From assembly GCA_002348585.1 (NCBI GenBank), contig DEBO01000045.1, positions 1,971 to 16,701 of the forward strand: 14,731 bases of DNA, read 5' to 3'. The position numbers and the translations under genes were made by a program. Position 1 is the first letter of the stretch; every line of letters starts with the position of its first letter. Under the pieces are notes generated by a model that was not told the DNA's origin, ran no database searches, and worked only from the letters and a program-made list of their open reading frames with translations. Positions 1 to 8,188 of this stretch are shown here, piece by piece. The DNA comes from Alphaproteobacteria bacterium UBA2954 (GTDB lineage: Bacteria; Pseudomonadota; Alphaproteobacteria; Puniceispirillales; Puniceispirillaceae).

Positions 1-816
1 CATATCCCATTTCATATCCTCCATACCTTTGGCAGGTTTTAGTGAAATGCCCCCCGTATCAAAACAGACCCCCTTACCCACTAAAGCAATTGGTGCCTCA
101 TCATTGCCACCCTGCCAATTCATCACAACAACTGCCGAATCACGGCGTGACCCCTGTCCCACGCCAAGCAGCGCCCCCATGCCGAGTGTTTCCAGCTCTT
201 TTTCAGGAATTATCTGAACATCTAAGCCAACCGATTCAAGTTCAGCACAGCGACGAGAAAATTCCTTTGGATATAAGACATTAGCGGGTTCATAAAGCAA
301 GTCACGAGCGGTGAATACACCAGCAACTAGAGCTTTAGACTGACTCCATGAGCGTGACAGCTTCGTTTTATTTGCAGAAGTAACATGCAATTCTGCCGCG
401 ATTTTGTCTGGTTTTTTGACTGTGAAATACTGATCAAAATAATAACTTGCTGATAAGGCCCCACATAGTACAGAAGGAACAATTTCCGCTGGCAATAGGT
501 CAGCATCTATCTGCAGCTTATTAAAGGGAACTGTCTGCATCTGTTTGAACAAACGTCCGCCCCATGTCTCAGCGGATAAACCTGCATCCATGCCTTTCCC
601 AATTCCGGCGATCAGAACAGGTCCATAGGAAGAATAAACAGGTAGGAATTCACCAGTTTTTCCGGTGAAATCAGCTAAATTAAAGGCGGCTAATAGCGTT
701 TCCATCAGGCCCTCATCCACCTTGTTGATTATACCTTCGTTTTCATGCATCAGCACAAGTTGCACATGTGTTGTAGAAAATTCCGAAGAAAAATGAATAT
801 CTAGATGATGAGGCAT
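1..816 (-). CDS. pepA: Leucyl aminopeptidase (M17 family), N-terminal 272 residues, runs off left edge
   Basis: Cytosolic M17 aminopeptidase that removes N-terminal residues from peptides using two metal ions; the family forms hexamers of about 480-500 residues. The frame is open from ATG at 816-814 to the window edge. An N-terminal macrodomain-like region is followed by the start of the catalytic domain: YEPANVLYPKEF (about 175-186), EKELETLGMGALLGVGQGS (about 205-223) and VGKGVCFDTGGISLKP (246-261). By family alignment K248 and D253 are metal ligands and K260 is the catalytic lysine. The remaining ligands (NTDAEG motif) lie beyond the edge. The start at 816 is chosen because ACAGGT lies a few bases upstream. 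An in-frame ATG at 834 would add six residues (MQTGKN) but has no Shine-Dalgarno. The gene is divergent from lptF, as is usual in Alphaproteobacteria. The family assignment is secure. Confidence 0.95.
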   Translation of the reverse strand, partial: MPHHLDIHFSSEFSTTHVQLVLMHENEGIINKVDEGLMETLLAAFNLADFTGKTGEFLPVYSSYGPVLIAGIGKGMDAGLSAETWGGRLFKQMQTVPFNKLQIDADLLPAEIVPSVLCGALSASYYFDQYFTVKKPDKIAAELHVTSANKTKLSRSWSQSKALVAGVFTARDLLYEPANVLYPKEFSRRCAELESVGLDVQIIPEKELETLGMGALLGVGQGSRRDSAVVVMNWQGGNDEAPIALVGKGVCFDTGGISLKPAKGMEDMKWDM

Positions 817-853
817 GTTTTTACCTGTCTGCATTGAGCGATCTGTGTAAAAT

Positions 854-882
854 ATTATATTGTAATTATGTAGGAGACTTGT
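854..882 (-). promoter_or_regulatory. Possible pepA promoter
   Basis: On the minus strand a perfect TATAAT lies at 859-854, about 38 bases before the pepA ATG. The -35 region 17 bases further upstream (ACAAGT, 882-877) is a poor match. The surroundings are AT-rich, so a chance TATAAT is possible. The position fits a pepA promoter. Confidence 0.35.
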
Positions 883-921
883 ACAGATTTATCCAGTATT
901 TTGTCCTGTTGCCCACTCTAT

Positions 922-947
922 TCAGCTTCTTTGAAAACTGAAGCTGA
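922..947. repeat. Inverted repeat in the pepA-lptF spacer
   Basis: TCAGCTTC at 922-929 and GAAGCTGA at 940-947 form a perfect 8-base inverted repeat around a 10-base loop. Neither strand has a U-run after it, so it does not look like a terminator. Its right arm overlaps the proposed -35 element of lptF, so it could be an operator. The function is unknown. Confidence 0.4.
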
Positions 948-972
948 CTAGAAAAACCAGTTTGATTATGAT
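944..972 (+). promoter_or_regulatory. Possible lptF operon promoter
   Basis: CTGACT (944-949, 4 of 6 matches to TTGACA), a 17-base spacer and TATGAT (967-972, 5 of 6 matches to TATAAT). It would give a leader of about 70 bases before lptF. This was found by eye only. Confidence 0.35.
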
Positions 973-1049
973 ATTTAATCACGATTCCAAAAAATCTGTC
1001 GTAAAAGATCATCACCAACAATGTGTCATAAGCGGAAAAAGAGGACTAC

Positions 1050-2192
1050 ATGAATTTCCATGGTTACCTGTTCCGACAGTTTTCTTTCAACACCTTGCTG
1101 GTTTTAGCCAGTCTTTTAGCAGTTGTATGGCTAAATCACGCGCTTCGTATGCTGGAGCTTGTTGTCAACAAGGATGGGTCCTTTTTTGACTTCATTCTAT
1201 TATCTTTGTTTCCCATGCCGCTCTGGCTGATAATTGCCCTGCCCATGGCAGGTTTCATTGGCGTGATCTGGACGATTTACCGGTTTTTAACTGACCGTGA
1301 ATTGATTGTGATGCAGGCAATAGGCATCAGCCCTGGACAATTCAGCAAAATGCCCCTTTTATTTGGCCTTCTTCTGACGATAATTCTTTCCGTAAATTCA
1401 GTTATCATTCTTCCCTATGGATATTCTAAATTCAAGGAATTACAGACACTAATAAGAGCTTCAATTCCCAAACTGTTAGTCCAAGACAATGTTTTTATAG
1501 ATATTGCTGATGACATGACATTATTTGTTGGCGAGCGCATTAGTCGAAATAAGGTTGGGCGTGTCTTTATTCAGGATGCTCGTAATCCAGACCGTCTTGT
1601 CACGCTTACCTCAGAAACAGGGCAGTTTTTAGTTTCTGATAGCCGACCCCTCTTCATTTTAAGCAATGGCCAGAGAACAGAACTAGCCTTAGATGGTTCT
1701 TCGACAGCCTCTCTTTCGTTCGAAACGCACATGCTAGATATTGGGCAGGATTCATCGACCTCATCTCGGCGCAATATACTTGATTCTCATGAAGAAAATA
1801 TTCTGAATTTGCTCTTTCCTCCAGATACGTTGTCTGCAAAATTCGTAAATGACCGTAAGGCTATGGGTCATTATCGTATTGCATCACCTTTCCTAGCCTT
1901 ATGTTTGGTCATTCTTGCAACATCTATCATGCTACATGGCCGAATATTGCGCGAGACAGTCAACAGAAGAATATTAATCGTGGCTTTGCTGGGCGTATTG
2001 ATGCAGGCAGGACTGATCTTAAGCCGTTCGTTGACTGCCAGCTCGCCTTTTTTATGGCCGTCATTATATTTAATCATTCTTCTCCCCATGATTTTTGGCC
2101 TTTATCTCATTGTGAAACCAACAGCCTTTACAATTTTTTGGTCACGGTTCCGACCGCAATCTCCTATTAAAACATTAAGAGATGAACAGTAA
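1050..2192 (+). CDS. lptF: LPS export system permease LptF
   Basis: Inner-membrane subunit of the LptB2FGC transporter, which extracts lipopolysaccharide and pushes it onto the periplasmic bridge. The protein has 380 residues, near the usual 360-400. The architecture fits the YjgP/YjgQ family: hydrophobic segments at about 13-32, 48-80 and 101-122, a periplasmic beta-rich domain (about 130-270), then three more helices (about 277-296, 307-326, 334-355). DRELIVMQAIG at 82-92 matches the conserved cytoplasmic coupling helix that contacts the LptB ATPase. GAGGA at 1041-1045 supports the ATG at 1050. The stop codon overlaps the start of lptG by one base (TAATG), so the two are probably translationally coupled. 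LptF and LptG are paralogues; the order and the DRE-type motif favour LptF here. Confidence 0.93.
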   Translation: MNFHGYLFRQFSFNTLLVLASLLAVVWLNHALRMLELVVNKDGSFFDFILLSLFPMPLWLIIALPMAGFIGVIWTIYRFLTDRELIVMQAIGISPGQFSKMPLLFGLLLTIILSVNSVIILPYGYSKFKELQTLIRASIPKLLVQDNVFIDIADDMTLFVGERISRNKVGRVFIQDARNPDRLVTLTSETGQFLVSDSRPLFILSNGQRTELALDGSSTASLSFETHMLDIGQDSSTSSRRNILDSHEENILNLLFPPDTLSAKFVNDRKAMGHYRIASPFLALCLVILATSIMLHGRILRETVNRRILIVALLGVLMQAGLILSRSLTASSPFLWPSLYLIILLPMIFGLYLIVKPTAFTIFWSRFRPQSPIKTLRDEQ

Positions 2193-3301
2193 TGGCCTTT
2201 TTTTCGTCCATCCCGTTAACTTTACTTGCCTACATGTCGAGGAAGTACGCAAAAATCCTGTTTCTAACTCTTCTAACACTGATCTGCTTCATTTCATTCA
2301 TTGAAATCATTGAACTTTTGCGGCGCGCAGGTCAAAAAGCCCCAGAATTATCTTCAATGTATGTTGTGTTCCTTGCAATCATTAACATCCCTACGCTGGT
2401 AGATAAAATTTTACCTTTTGCGGTTCTATTTGGTTCCATGATATGCTTTTATCTATGGGGACGTTCGCATGAATTTCTCGTTGGCCGAACAACAGGACAA
2501 AATATCTGGCAAGCCTTACTTCCTGTAATCGCGACCGTCTTTGCTTTTGGATTGTTCCACATCACAGTTTTTAATCCAATTGCTGCAACCACAGCGAAGC
2601 AATATGAATACCTGATGGGAGAGATATTCGGCAATGACAGGCGGTCTGAATTATCAGTCTCAACAAATGGTATTTGGATGCGCGACCTTGAAGATGGGAA
2701 TAACTTTATCATCAACGGTGCAACCCTAATGGTTGAGAAATCATTAATCCGGTCCCCATTAATCTATAAGATTCATAAAGATGGCCTGCTGGACTGGCGC
2801 ATAAAGGCTGATGAAATGAGGCTGGTAAATGGTAGCTGGATAATTTCAAATGCAATACGCATTAAAAATGACGGTCAACGGGTATATTTAGGTGATGTAA
2901 TGTTTCCGACCACCCTAAAAATATCTGACTTGGCAGAAAGTAAATTGCCACCAAAAACCGTAAGCATTTATAATTTTCCCAACTTCATTGCTGTTCAAAA
3001 ACGCGCTGGCTTGCCCGTAAATCAACACTTAGTTTTTTTTCATCAGTTGCTATCAACCCCTTTCAAACTCATTGGGCTTGCCATGTTAGCTGCAAGCTTT
3101 ACGCTTTTGCATTTCTCACGGCAAACGAAAATACGTCTGATTGTGCTTGGACTAGGAAGTGGTTTTGTAGTTTATTTTCTTTCAGACATTGTCTATCTGC
3201 TTGGTAACACAGCAAAACTACCTTATGTGCTGGCAGGTTGGGCTCCTGCGTTGCTTATCTGTCTTTTCAGTGGTTTCCTGCTTGCTCGCGTTGATGAATA
3301 A
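2192..3301 (+). CDS. lptG: LPS export system permease LptG
   Basis: Second transmembrane subunit of the Lpt exporter and partner of LptF. The 369 residues have the same plan: N-terminal helices (about 20-42, 57-88, 107-130), a periplasmic jellyroll-like domain (about 135-280) and three C-terminal helices (about 288-312, 317-338, 346-366). Conserved landmarks include FNPIA at 127-131 and a coupling-helix region, RSHEFLVGRTTG (91-102). That region departs from the more common SELVVMRAAG form: the acidic residue and the final glycine are kept, but the central Met is Gly. The start shares a base with the lptF stop. The downstream gene is surA after only 12 bases; lptD, usually next in related genomes, is not there. 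Confidence 0.93.
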   Translation: MAFFSSIPLTLLAYMSRKYAKILFLTLLTLICFISFIEIIELLRRAGQKAPELSSMYVVFLAIINIPTLVDKILPFAVLFGSMICFYLWGRSHEFLVGRTTGQNIWQALLPVIATVFAFGLFHITVFNPIAATTAKQYEYLMGEIFGNDRRSELSVSTNGIWMRDLEDGNNFIINGATLMVEKSLIRSPLIYKIHKDGLLDWRIKADEMRLVNGSWIISNAIRIKNDGQRVYLGDVMFPTTLKISDLAESKLPPKTVSIYNFPNFIAVQKRAGLPVNQHLVFFHQLLSTPFKLIGLAMLAASFTLLHFSRQTKIRLIVLGLGSGFVVYFLSDIVYLLGNTAKLPYVLAGWAPALLICLFSGFLLARVDE

Positions 3302-3313
3302 GGAAAAATCATC

Positions 3314-4636
3314 ATGCTTAAATGCCACCAGATCTTTAAAAAAAATATGATAATGATGACAGGGGTAAAAAAGTTTTCCGCCCTCTGCATTGCCTTGGCA
3401 GCAATATTTTCAACATTTTTGATGAGCCCCTCCTTACTTGCAAAAGACGAGTTAAGGGTAATTGCGCTAGTAAATAGTGAACCCATTACAAATATTGAAT
3501 TGACTGACCGGGTCAGTTATTTGCGCAGGGTCACTCAACTTAGAGTGTCCGAGGAAATTTTACGTAGGGATGCATTGCAAGGGTTGATTGCAGACAGGCT
3601 TAAACAGCAGTTTGGTAAAAGTATTGCGCCTGGGACCATTTCAAGTCTAGATAGAACAGCGCAAAAAATCTTAGATAACAATTTCGGCCGTAATGGCAAG
3701 AAAGGTTCTCTAGTCCTAAAAGAATTGAATATTCCACAGCGTACAGTGCTGAACAAAATCAAGGCTGACATATTGTGGAGTAACGCCCTGCGTCTAAAGT
3801 TCAAGCGGCAATTTGAAAACATTGAAAAAACTGCACAACAAGAGCTAAACAGATTAATTCAGCTTAAAAGCGAGCCTCAAGTGCGCTTTAGTGAGATTAT
3901 TCTTTTGCCTAATCCTAATCGCTCCCCTGAAGCAACCTTATCTCTTGGTGAAAAAATTGTTGCTGCATTAAATGATGGCGCAGATTTTGCCAGTATTGCG
4001 CAACAATATTCTGATGCCGCCACAGCGAGCAGAGGTGGGTTAGTTGACTGGGTCTTTGCTACTCGCCTCCCTAGTGAGATCAGAACGCCTCTCCTGTCAA
4101 CTAGGATTGGCGAAATTGTTGGACCTCTCTCATTGGGAGGTCAAATATTTGTTCTACGTAAATCCGAGATGCGTGAAAATGGCCTGTTAGATCCCCTTGA
4201 AACAGAAATTGTTCTGGCCCGTGCAGTCGCTCAAATTCCTCTAACCGCTTCGACTGAAAAAAGACAGATGACCTCAGACTTGCTTTACCAACAAACAAAG
4301 TTGATTAACAGTTGCTCTGACATGGCAGCATTTGCCAGCACTTTGGCACCGGACACTTCTCCAATGTTAGAGAATTTGACAATAGGCAGCCTAACACCGC
4401 AACTGCAAAAAGTAATTCTTGACCTTGATGTGGGTGAAAAAACAACTCCACTTGCTTTTAGTGAAGGCATGGTCGTTTTCATGCTATGCGATAAAAAAGC
4501 GCCAGAACTTGATCTACCTGATCTGAAGGAAATTAAACGAGCTGAACTGGAAAAACTTGTTTCCACGCTAAGCGGCCGATTTTTACTCAGGCTTCAGAGA
4601 CAAGCCTCTATCATCTATAGAGATAACACCACATGA
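3314..4636 (+). CDS. surA: Periplasmic chaperone / peptidyl-prolyl isomerase SurA
   Basis: Chaperone that escorts unfolded outer-membrane proteins, including LptD in model bacteria, across the periplasm. It has 440 residues. A signal peptide is visible: basic N-terminus, hydrophobic core at about 21-40, and a likely cut after SLLA at 43. The SurA N-terminal chaperone domain follows (about 46-180), starting VIALVNSEPITNIEL. One parvulin (PpiC) domain lies at about 187-286, with FSEIILL, DFASIAQQYSD and GGLVDWV. The C-terminal segment ends RQASIIYR, typical of the family. E. coli SurA has two parvulin domains; only one is recognisable here. The start is set by AAGGA at 3300-3304, which overlaps the lptG stop. 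Later in-frame Met codons (12, 14, 15) would give a more standard signal peptide but lack a ribosome binding site. It overlaps pdxA by 4 bases. Confidence 0.9.
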   Translation: MLKCHQIFKKNMIMMTGVKKFSALCIALAAIFSTFLMSPSLLAKDELRVIALVNSEPITNIELTDRVSYLRRVTQLRVSEEILRRDALQGLIADRLKQQFGKSIAPGTISSLDRTAQKILDNNFGRNGKKGSLVLKELNIPQRTVLNKIKADILWSNALRLKFKRQFENIEKTAQQELNRLIQLKSEPQVRFSEIILLPNPNRSPEATLSLGEKIVAALNDGADFASIAQQYSDAATASRGGLVDWVFATRLPSEIRTPLLSTRIGEIVGPLSLGGQIFVLRKSEMRENGLLDPLETEIVLARAVAQIPLTASTEKRQMTSDLLYQQTKLINSCSDMAAFASTLAPDTSPMLENLTIGSLTPQLQKVILDLDVGEKTTPLAFSEGMVVFMLCDKKAPELDLPDLKEIKRAELEKLVSTLSGRFLLRLQRQASIIYRDNTT

Positions 4637-5625
4637 ATGTTATCAAGCCAGCTCTAATTACACCTGGAGACCCATCTGGAATTGGACCTGAAATTGCTCT
4701 CAAGGCGTGGTCAGAAGGGCAAAAGAATATTGTGCTGATGGGTGACATTGAACATTTGTCCTCAGTTGCCCACGCTGCTGGTCTGAATATTACCTTCACA
4801 TCTTTTGACTCCACCGTCAGTTTGTCAGCTGAAAAATGCAGCGTTTGGAAAATTGACTGGCAGGTTATGCCGTGCGTTGGGCAGCCTGATTCGAGAAACG
4901 CGCCGGCGATTGTAGAATCCATTAAACAGGCAGTAAAACAAGTCAAGCAGGGCCATTTTTCGGCTATAATTACAAGTCCTATTGCCAAGTCAGTTTTGTA
5001 TGAAAATGGATTTGAATTTCCAGGACAAACTGAATTTCTTGCCAAACTTGACAGCCCGGAGAGCTTTCCTGTCATGATGCTAGCCAATTCGTCTTTGCGT
5101 GTTGTGCCTTTGACAATTCATATCCCGCTATCAGATGTTGAGAAAACAATTACAACTGAATTGTTCAAATGCACCATTGAGGTTTTAGACACGGCCCTTC
5201 GCCAATACTTTAACTGTCCTTTCCCGCGTATAGCTATCGCTGGCCTAAATCCGCATGCTGGCGAAGATGGACATCTAGGCAGATTTGAGACAGATAAACT
5301 TATCCCACTTATACAAGTCCAAGAAATTGAAAAAACATCTTTGCTGGGACCGTTTTCTGCTGACACCCTGTTTCATTCTGAAAAACGAGATGGCTATGAT
5401 GTCGTTCTATGCATGTATCATGACCAAGCCTTAATCCCTGTGAAAACTATTGATTTTTTTAGGACTGTGAACATCACACTTGGTCTGAGCTTTATCCGCA
5501 CATCGCCTGATCACGGAACAGCTTTTGACCGAGCGGCGAGGTTTAACAGTCATCCAGGCAGTATAATTAGTGCTATTGACATTGCACAGCAGATGGCAGC
5601 CACCAAGCAGCTTCATTCAGAATGA
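4633..5625 (+). CDS. pdxA: 4-hydroxythreonine-4-phosphate dehydrogenase
   Basis: NAD-dependent enzyme of the DXP-dependent pyridoxal-phosphate pathway. It oxidises 4-phosphohydroxy-L-threonine; the product decarboxylates and is used by PdxJ. The 330 residues match the usual length. TPGDPSGIGPEI (10-21) is the family's opening motif. By alignment the metal ligands are H163 (THIPL-type context), H208 (NPHAGEDGH) and H263 (MYHDQ), and the substrate-contacting residues K271, N280 and R289 are all present. One deviation is visible: the segment usually read as GHTE is GQTE (Q132, T133), so the His that binds substrate phosphate in E. coli (H136) is Gln here. The ATG overlaps the surA stop (ATGA), and the gene overlaps rsmA in the same way. 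The surA-pdxA-rsmA order is widespread in Proteobacteria. Confidence 0.95.
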   Translation: MNVIKPALITPGDPSGIGPEIALKAWSEGQKNIVLMGDIEHLSSVAHAAGLNITFTSFDSTVSLSAEKCSVWKIDWQVMPCVGQPDSRNAPAIVESIKQAVKQVKQGHFSAIITSPIAKSVLYENGFEFPGQTEFLAKLDSPESFPVMMLANSSLRVVPLTIHIPLSDVEKTITTELFKCTIEVLDTALRQYFNCPFPRIAIAGLNPHAGEDGHLGRFETDKLIPLIQVQEIEKTSLLGPFSADTLFHSEKRDGYDVVLCMYHDQALIPVKTIDFFRTVNITLGLSFIRTSPDHGTAFDRAARFNSHPGSIISAIDIAQQMAATKQLHSE

Positions 5626-6476
5626 CATTGATTACAGAAAAAATTTCTGCCCTACCACCTTTGCGGCAACTAATAAATCAAAAAGATTTTCAGGCCAGAA
5701 AGTCACTAAGCCAGAACTTTATTTTTGATCTTAATCTTACCCAACGAATTGCCAGAGTTGCATCTCCTCTGACGGGAACAGTGTTTGAAATAGGGCCTGG
5801 CCCCGGCGGATTAACCCGTGCCCTGTTCTTAGAGGGCGCAGAAAAGGTTATTGCTATAGAAAAGGACCACCGGGCAATTCAGTTTCTTGAGCATATCGTT
5901 ACTGCAACAGACGGTCATTTAGCTTTGCTGGAAGAAGATGCGATGAGGCAACCAATCTGGAAAATGGGCAATGCGCCGCGAAAAATTGTAGCAAATCTTC
6001 CCTACAATATTGCAACCGCGTTACTGCTGAGATGGCTTGCACATGCAAATGCGTTTGTATCTCTGACCTTGATGTTTCAAAAAGAGGTTGCAGAGCGGCT
6101 AGTAGCCCAACCTGGTGAGAAGGCTTACGGACGATTGTCTGTTCTCACACAATGGCTCTGCAATGCAGAACTGAAATTTGATGTTCCGCCTCAAGCTTTC
6201 ATACCACCTCCCAAAGTTATCTCCTCAGTTGTTCATTTGATCCCGCGCCGACGGCCTCTATATGACTGCAGGAAAGAAGACCTTGAAACAACAACGACGA
6301 TTGCCTTTGGTCAGAGACGAAAGATGCTGCGGGCCTCTTTCAAAAAATATGGTGGGGAAACATTACTTCTGTCAGCTGATATTGATCCTAGCGCTCGACC
6401 GCAGGACCTATCGATTGAAGCTTTCACGCAGCTAGCAAACAAGATGAGGCAGCAAAACCTTTTTGCGTACGGCTAA
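5622..6476 (+). CDS. rsmA: 16S rRNA adenine dimethyltransferase (KsgA)
   Basis: SAM-dependent enzyme that dimethylates two adjacent adenines in the 3'-terminal hairpin of 16S rRNA (A1518/A1519 in E. coli numbering) late in 30S assembly. It has 284 residues. RKSLSQNFIFD (26-36) is the N-terminal family motif, with Ser in place of the usual Gly before QNF. EIGPGPGGLT (56-65) is the SAM-binding loop, AIEKD (78-82) carries the acidic residue expected to contact the ribose, and NLPYNI (125-130) is the catalytic motif IV. The C-terminal helical domain includes FGQRRKMLRASFK. It is the last gene of the lptF operon and converges on gmk with a 6-base gap. No clear terminator is visible there. Confidence 0.96.
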   Translation: MTLITEKISALPPLRQLINQKDFQARKSLSQNFIFDLNLTQRIARVASPLTGTVFEIGPGPGGLTRALFLEGAEKVIAIEKDHRAIQFLEHIVTATDGHLALLEEDAMRQPIWKMGNAPRKIVANLPYNIATALLLRWLAHANAFVSLTLMFQKEVAERLVAQPGEKAYGRLSVLTQWLCNAELKFDVPPQAFIPPPKVISSVVHLIPRRRPLYDCRKEDLETTTTIAFGQRRKMLRASFKKYGGETLLLSADIDPSARPQDLSIEAFTQLANKMRQQNLFAYG

Positions 6477-6482
6477 TTCCTG

Positions 6483-7112
6483 CTAAGAGCAGCCCTCACG
6501 CAACTGTTTCATAAACTCAGTCAGGCTAGCCTGGCGGCTTCTGCGCAAACGCTCAGCTTTCAGAATTGTGTGAACAGCATCAATTGACTGATCCAGTTCA
6601 TGATTGACGATGATATAATCATATTCAGGATAATGGCTCATCTCATCAGCTGCTCGGGCCATGCGGCCAGCAACCACTTCAGCTGAGTCCTGCGCCCGCT
6701 TAATTAAGCGCTTTTCCAGTTCAGCTGTAGAAGGAGGTAAAACAAAGATAGAAACTAAGTCATCACGCGCCTTTGCCTTTATCTGCTGGGTACCTTGCCA
6801 GTCTATGTCAAACAGAACATCGCAGCCAGAGGACAATAGTTTTTGCACCAACCCCAACGGCGTTCCATAATAATGGTCAAATACACGGGCATATTCTAGA
6901 AACAGGCCTTTATTCATATCAGTTTTAAATTTCTCTTCATCAACGAAATAATAGTCTTTGCCTTCGGCCTCACCCGGACGCATTGGCCGAGTGGTTGCCG
7001 AAACGGACATGTAAATTTCTTTGTCACGCGTGAGGAGCGAGCGCGCAATAGAGGTTTTTCCTGCCCCTGACGGTGAAGACAGCACTAGCATCAGCCCTCG
7101 TCTTGTAATCAT
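6483..7112 (-). CDS. gmk: Guanylate kinase
   Basis: Cytosolic enzyme that converts GMP (or dGMP) and ATP to GDP and ADP, feeding GTP synthesis. The 209 residues match the family. The P-loop SPSGAGKT is at 13-20, the GMP-binding segment SATTRPMRPGE at 38-48, and YYFV and FLEYARVFDHYYGTP (about 71-85) are conserved. A lid region rich in Arg follows (about 135-153). The ATG at 7112 lies about 10 bases after an AGGA. It is the last gene of the leftward fab-mltG-gmk block, 32 bases after mltG. In many alphaproteobacterial genomes a yicC-type gene sits between mltG and gmk; there is no room for one here. Confidence 0.96.
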   Translation of the reverse strand: MITRRGLMLVLSSPSGAGKTSIARSLLTRDKEIYMSVSATTRPMRPGEAEGKDYYFVDEEKFKTDMNKGLFLEYARVFDHYYGTPLGLVQKLLSSGCDVLFDIDWQGTQQIKAKARDDLVSIFVLPPSTAELEKRLIKRAQDSAEVVAGRMARAADEMSHYPEYDYIIVNHELDQSIDAVHTILKAERLRRSRQASLTEFMKQLREGCS

Positions 7113-7144
7113 ATCATCTTTTTCCTATGCCACTTCTGTTCTGT

Positions 7145-8188
7145 TTACTGGGTTAGTTTATTCTGCTTTTTGCGTATTATGTTTCTGTACTGTCTAACAT
7201 TACGATTATGAGCGTCTAGTGTTTTTGCAAAATTATGGCCGCCTTCACCATCTGCAACAAAATACAAGTAATCTGTCTTCTTTGGATGTGCTGCTGCATA
7301 AAGCGCCTGATAACCGGGGTTCGCTATAGGTGTTTTTGGCAACCCTTTGATGCGGTATGTATTCCATTTATGCGGGCTGGCCAAATCTGATCTCGAAAGT
7401 GTCTGTTTCAACGACCCATTTAAGGAAAGGCCATAGGATACTGTTGGGTCAGACTGCAAGCGCATTTTTCTTTGAAGCCGGTTCATAAAGACTGAGGATA
7501 CCAGCGGTTTTTCACCAGATGCGCCTGTCTCCTTTTCAATGATGGACGCCAGTTTCAGTAAATCTTGGGGGTTTTTAAGCGGCAAGTCAGCTGCCCGTTC
7601 AGCCCAAATCTCTGCCAAAGTTATTTCCATTTTAGCCTGCATCTGTGCGAGCAAAGTTCGACGATCTGTGCCCTTCGTGTAAAAATAGGTATCTGGAAAT
7701 ACGCTGCCTTCATCAGGTGGCTGCAAAATGACAGAATTCATTTTCTCAGCATCATTTAAAGCCTGCATCACGTCAAATGAACGCCACCCTTCAATTATTG
7801 TCAGTTTATGTTGAAACACCCGCCCCGAATGAAGAATATGCATGACCTGATCAAGGGAGGCTTTTGCAGGAATTTCATATTCACCTGCTTTAGGTACAAA
7901 TCCCTCTGACGAAAACATGACGGCAAAATGAAATAGCCGAGGATGGCTGATCACACCAGCTCGGAATAAATCATGCTTAATCTTGAAGAGACCAGCCCCG
8001 GAAGGTACGTCAAACATGACCGTCTCTTGATGAGGGCCTTTGCTGGTCCGCATCACATCAATATACAGATATCCTGCCAGAGCTGAAGTGCATAAAGCAA
8101 AACAACAGACAATCACCAAGCGGTTAACAAAAAAAACAAACCACTTCTTTTCAGACTGGTCTGGTTTATCCTGTTCAGCACCACTCAC
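7145..8188 (-). CDS. mltG: Endolytic peptidoglycan transglycosylase MltG (YceG-like)
   Basis: Inner-membrane lytic transglycosylase that cleaves nascent glycan strands and helps end their elongation. It has 347 residues: a short cytoplasmic tail, one membrane anchor (about 19-42), a LysM-like region (about 55-125) and the YceG catalytic domain. ASIIEKETG places the catalytic Glu at 218. RLQSDPTVSYG (243-253), NTYRIKGLP (276-284), PIANPG (287-292) and YLYFVADGEGGHNF (307-320) match the family. The start is GTG at 8188-8186, overlapping the fabF stop by 4 bases (GTGA), so translation is probably coupled to fabF. The fabF-mltG pairing is common in Proteobacteria. Confidence 0.94.
   Translation of the reverse strand: MSGAEQDKPDQSEKKWFVFFVNRLVIVCCFALCTSALAGYLYIDVMRTSKGPHQETVMFDVPSGAGLFKIKHDLFRAGVISHPRLFHFAVMFSSEGFVPKAGEYEIPAKASLDQVMHILHSGRVFQHKLTIIEGWRSFDVMQALNDAEKMNSVILQPPDEGSVFPDTYFYTKGTDRRTLLAQMQAKMEITLAEIWAERAADLPLKNPQDLLKLASIIEKETGASGEKPLVSSVFMNRLQRKMRLQSDPTVSYGLSLNGSLKQTLSRSDLASPHKWNTYRIKGLPKTPIANPGYQALYAAAHPKKTDYLYFVADGEGGHNFAKTLDAHNRNVRQYRNIIRKKQNKLTQ

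Noticed and set aside
29..284. Plus-strand frames opposite pepA
   Set aside because: The minus strand encodes unmistakable PepA catalytic motifs over the same bases.
962..1189. 75-codon plus-strand frame overlapping the lptF start
   Set aside because: It overlaps the first 140 bases of lptF in another frame and has no ribosome site. LptF begins with its normal N-terminus.
4611..5087. 158-codon minus-strand open frame opposite pdxA
   Set aside because: It lies wholly over well-conserved pdxA and the surA end, and its translation shows no recognisable family. It is a shadow frame.
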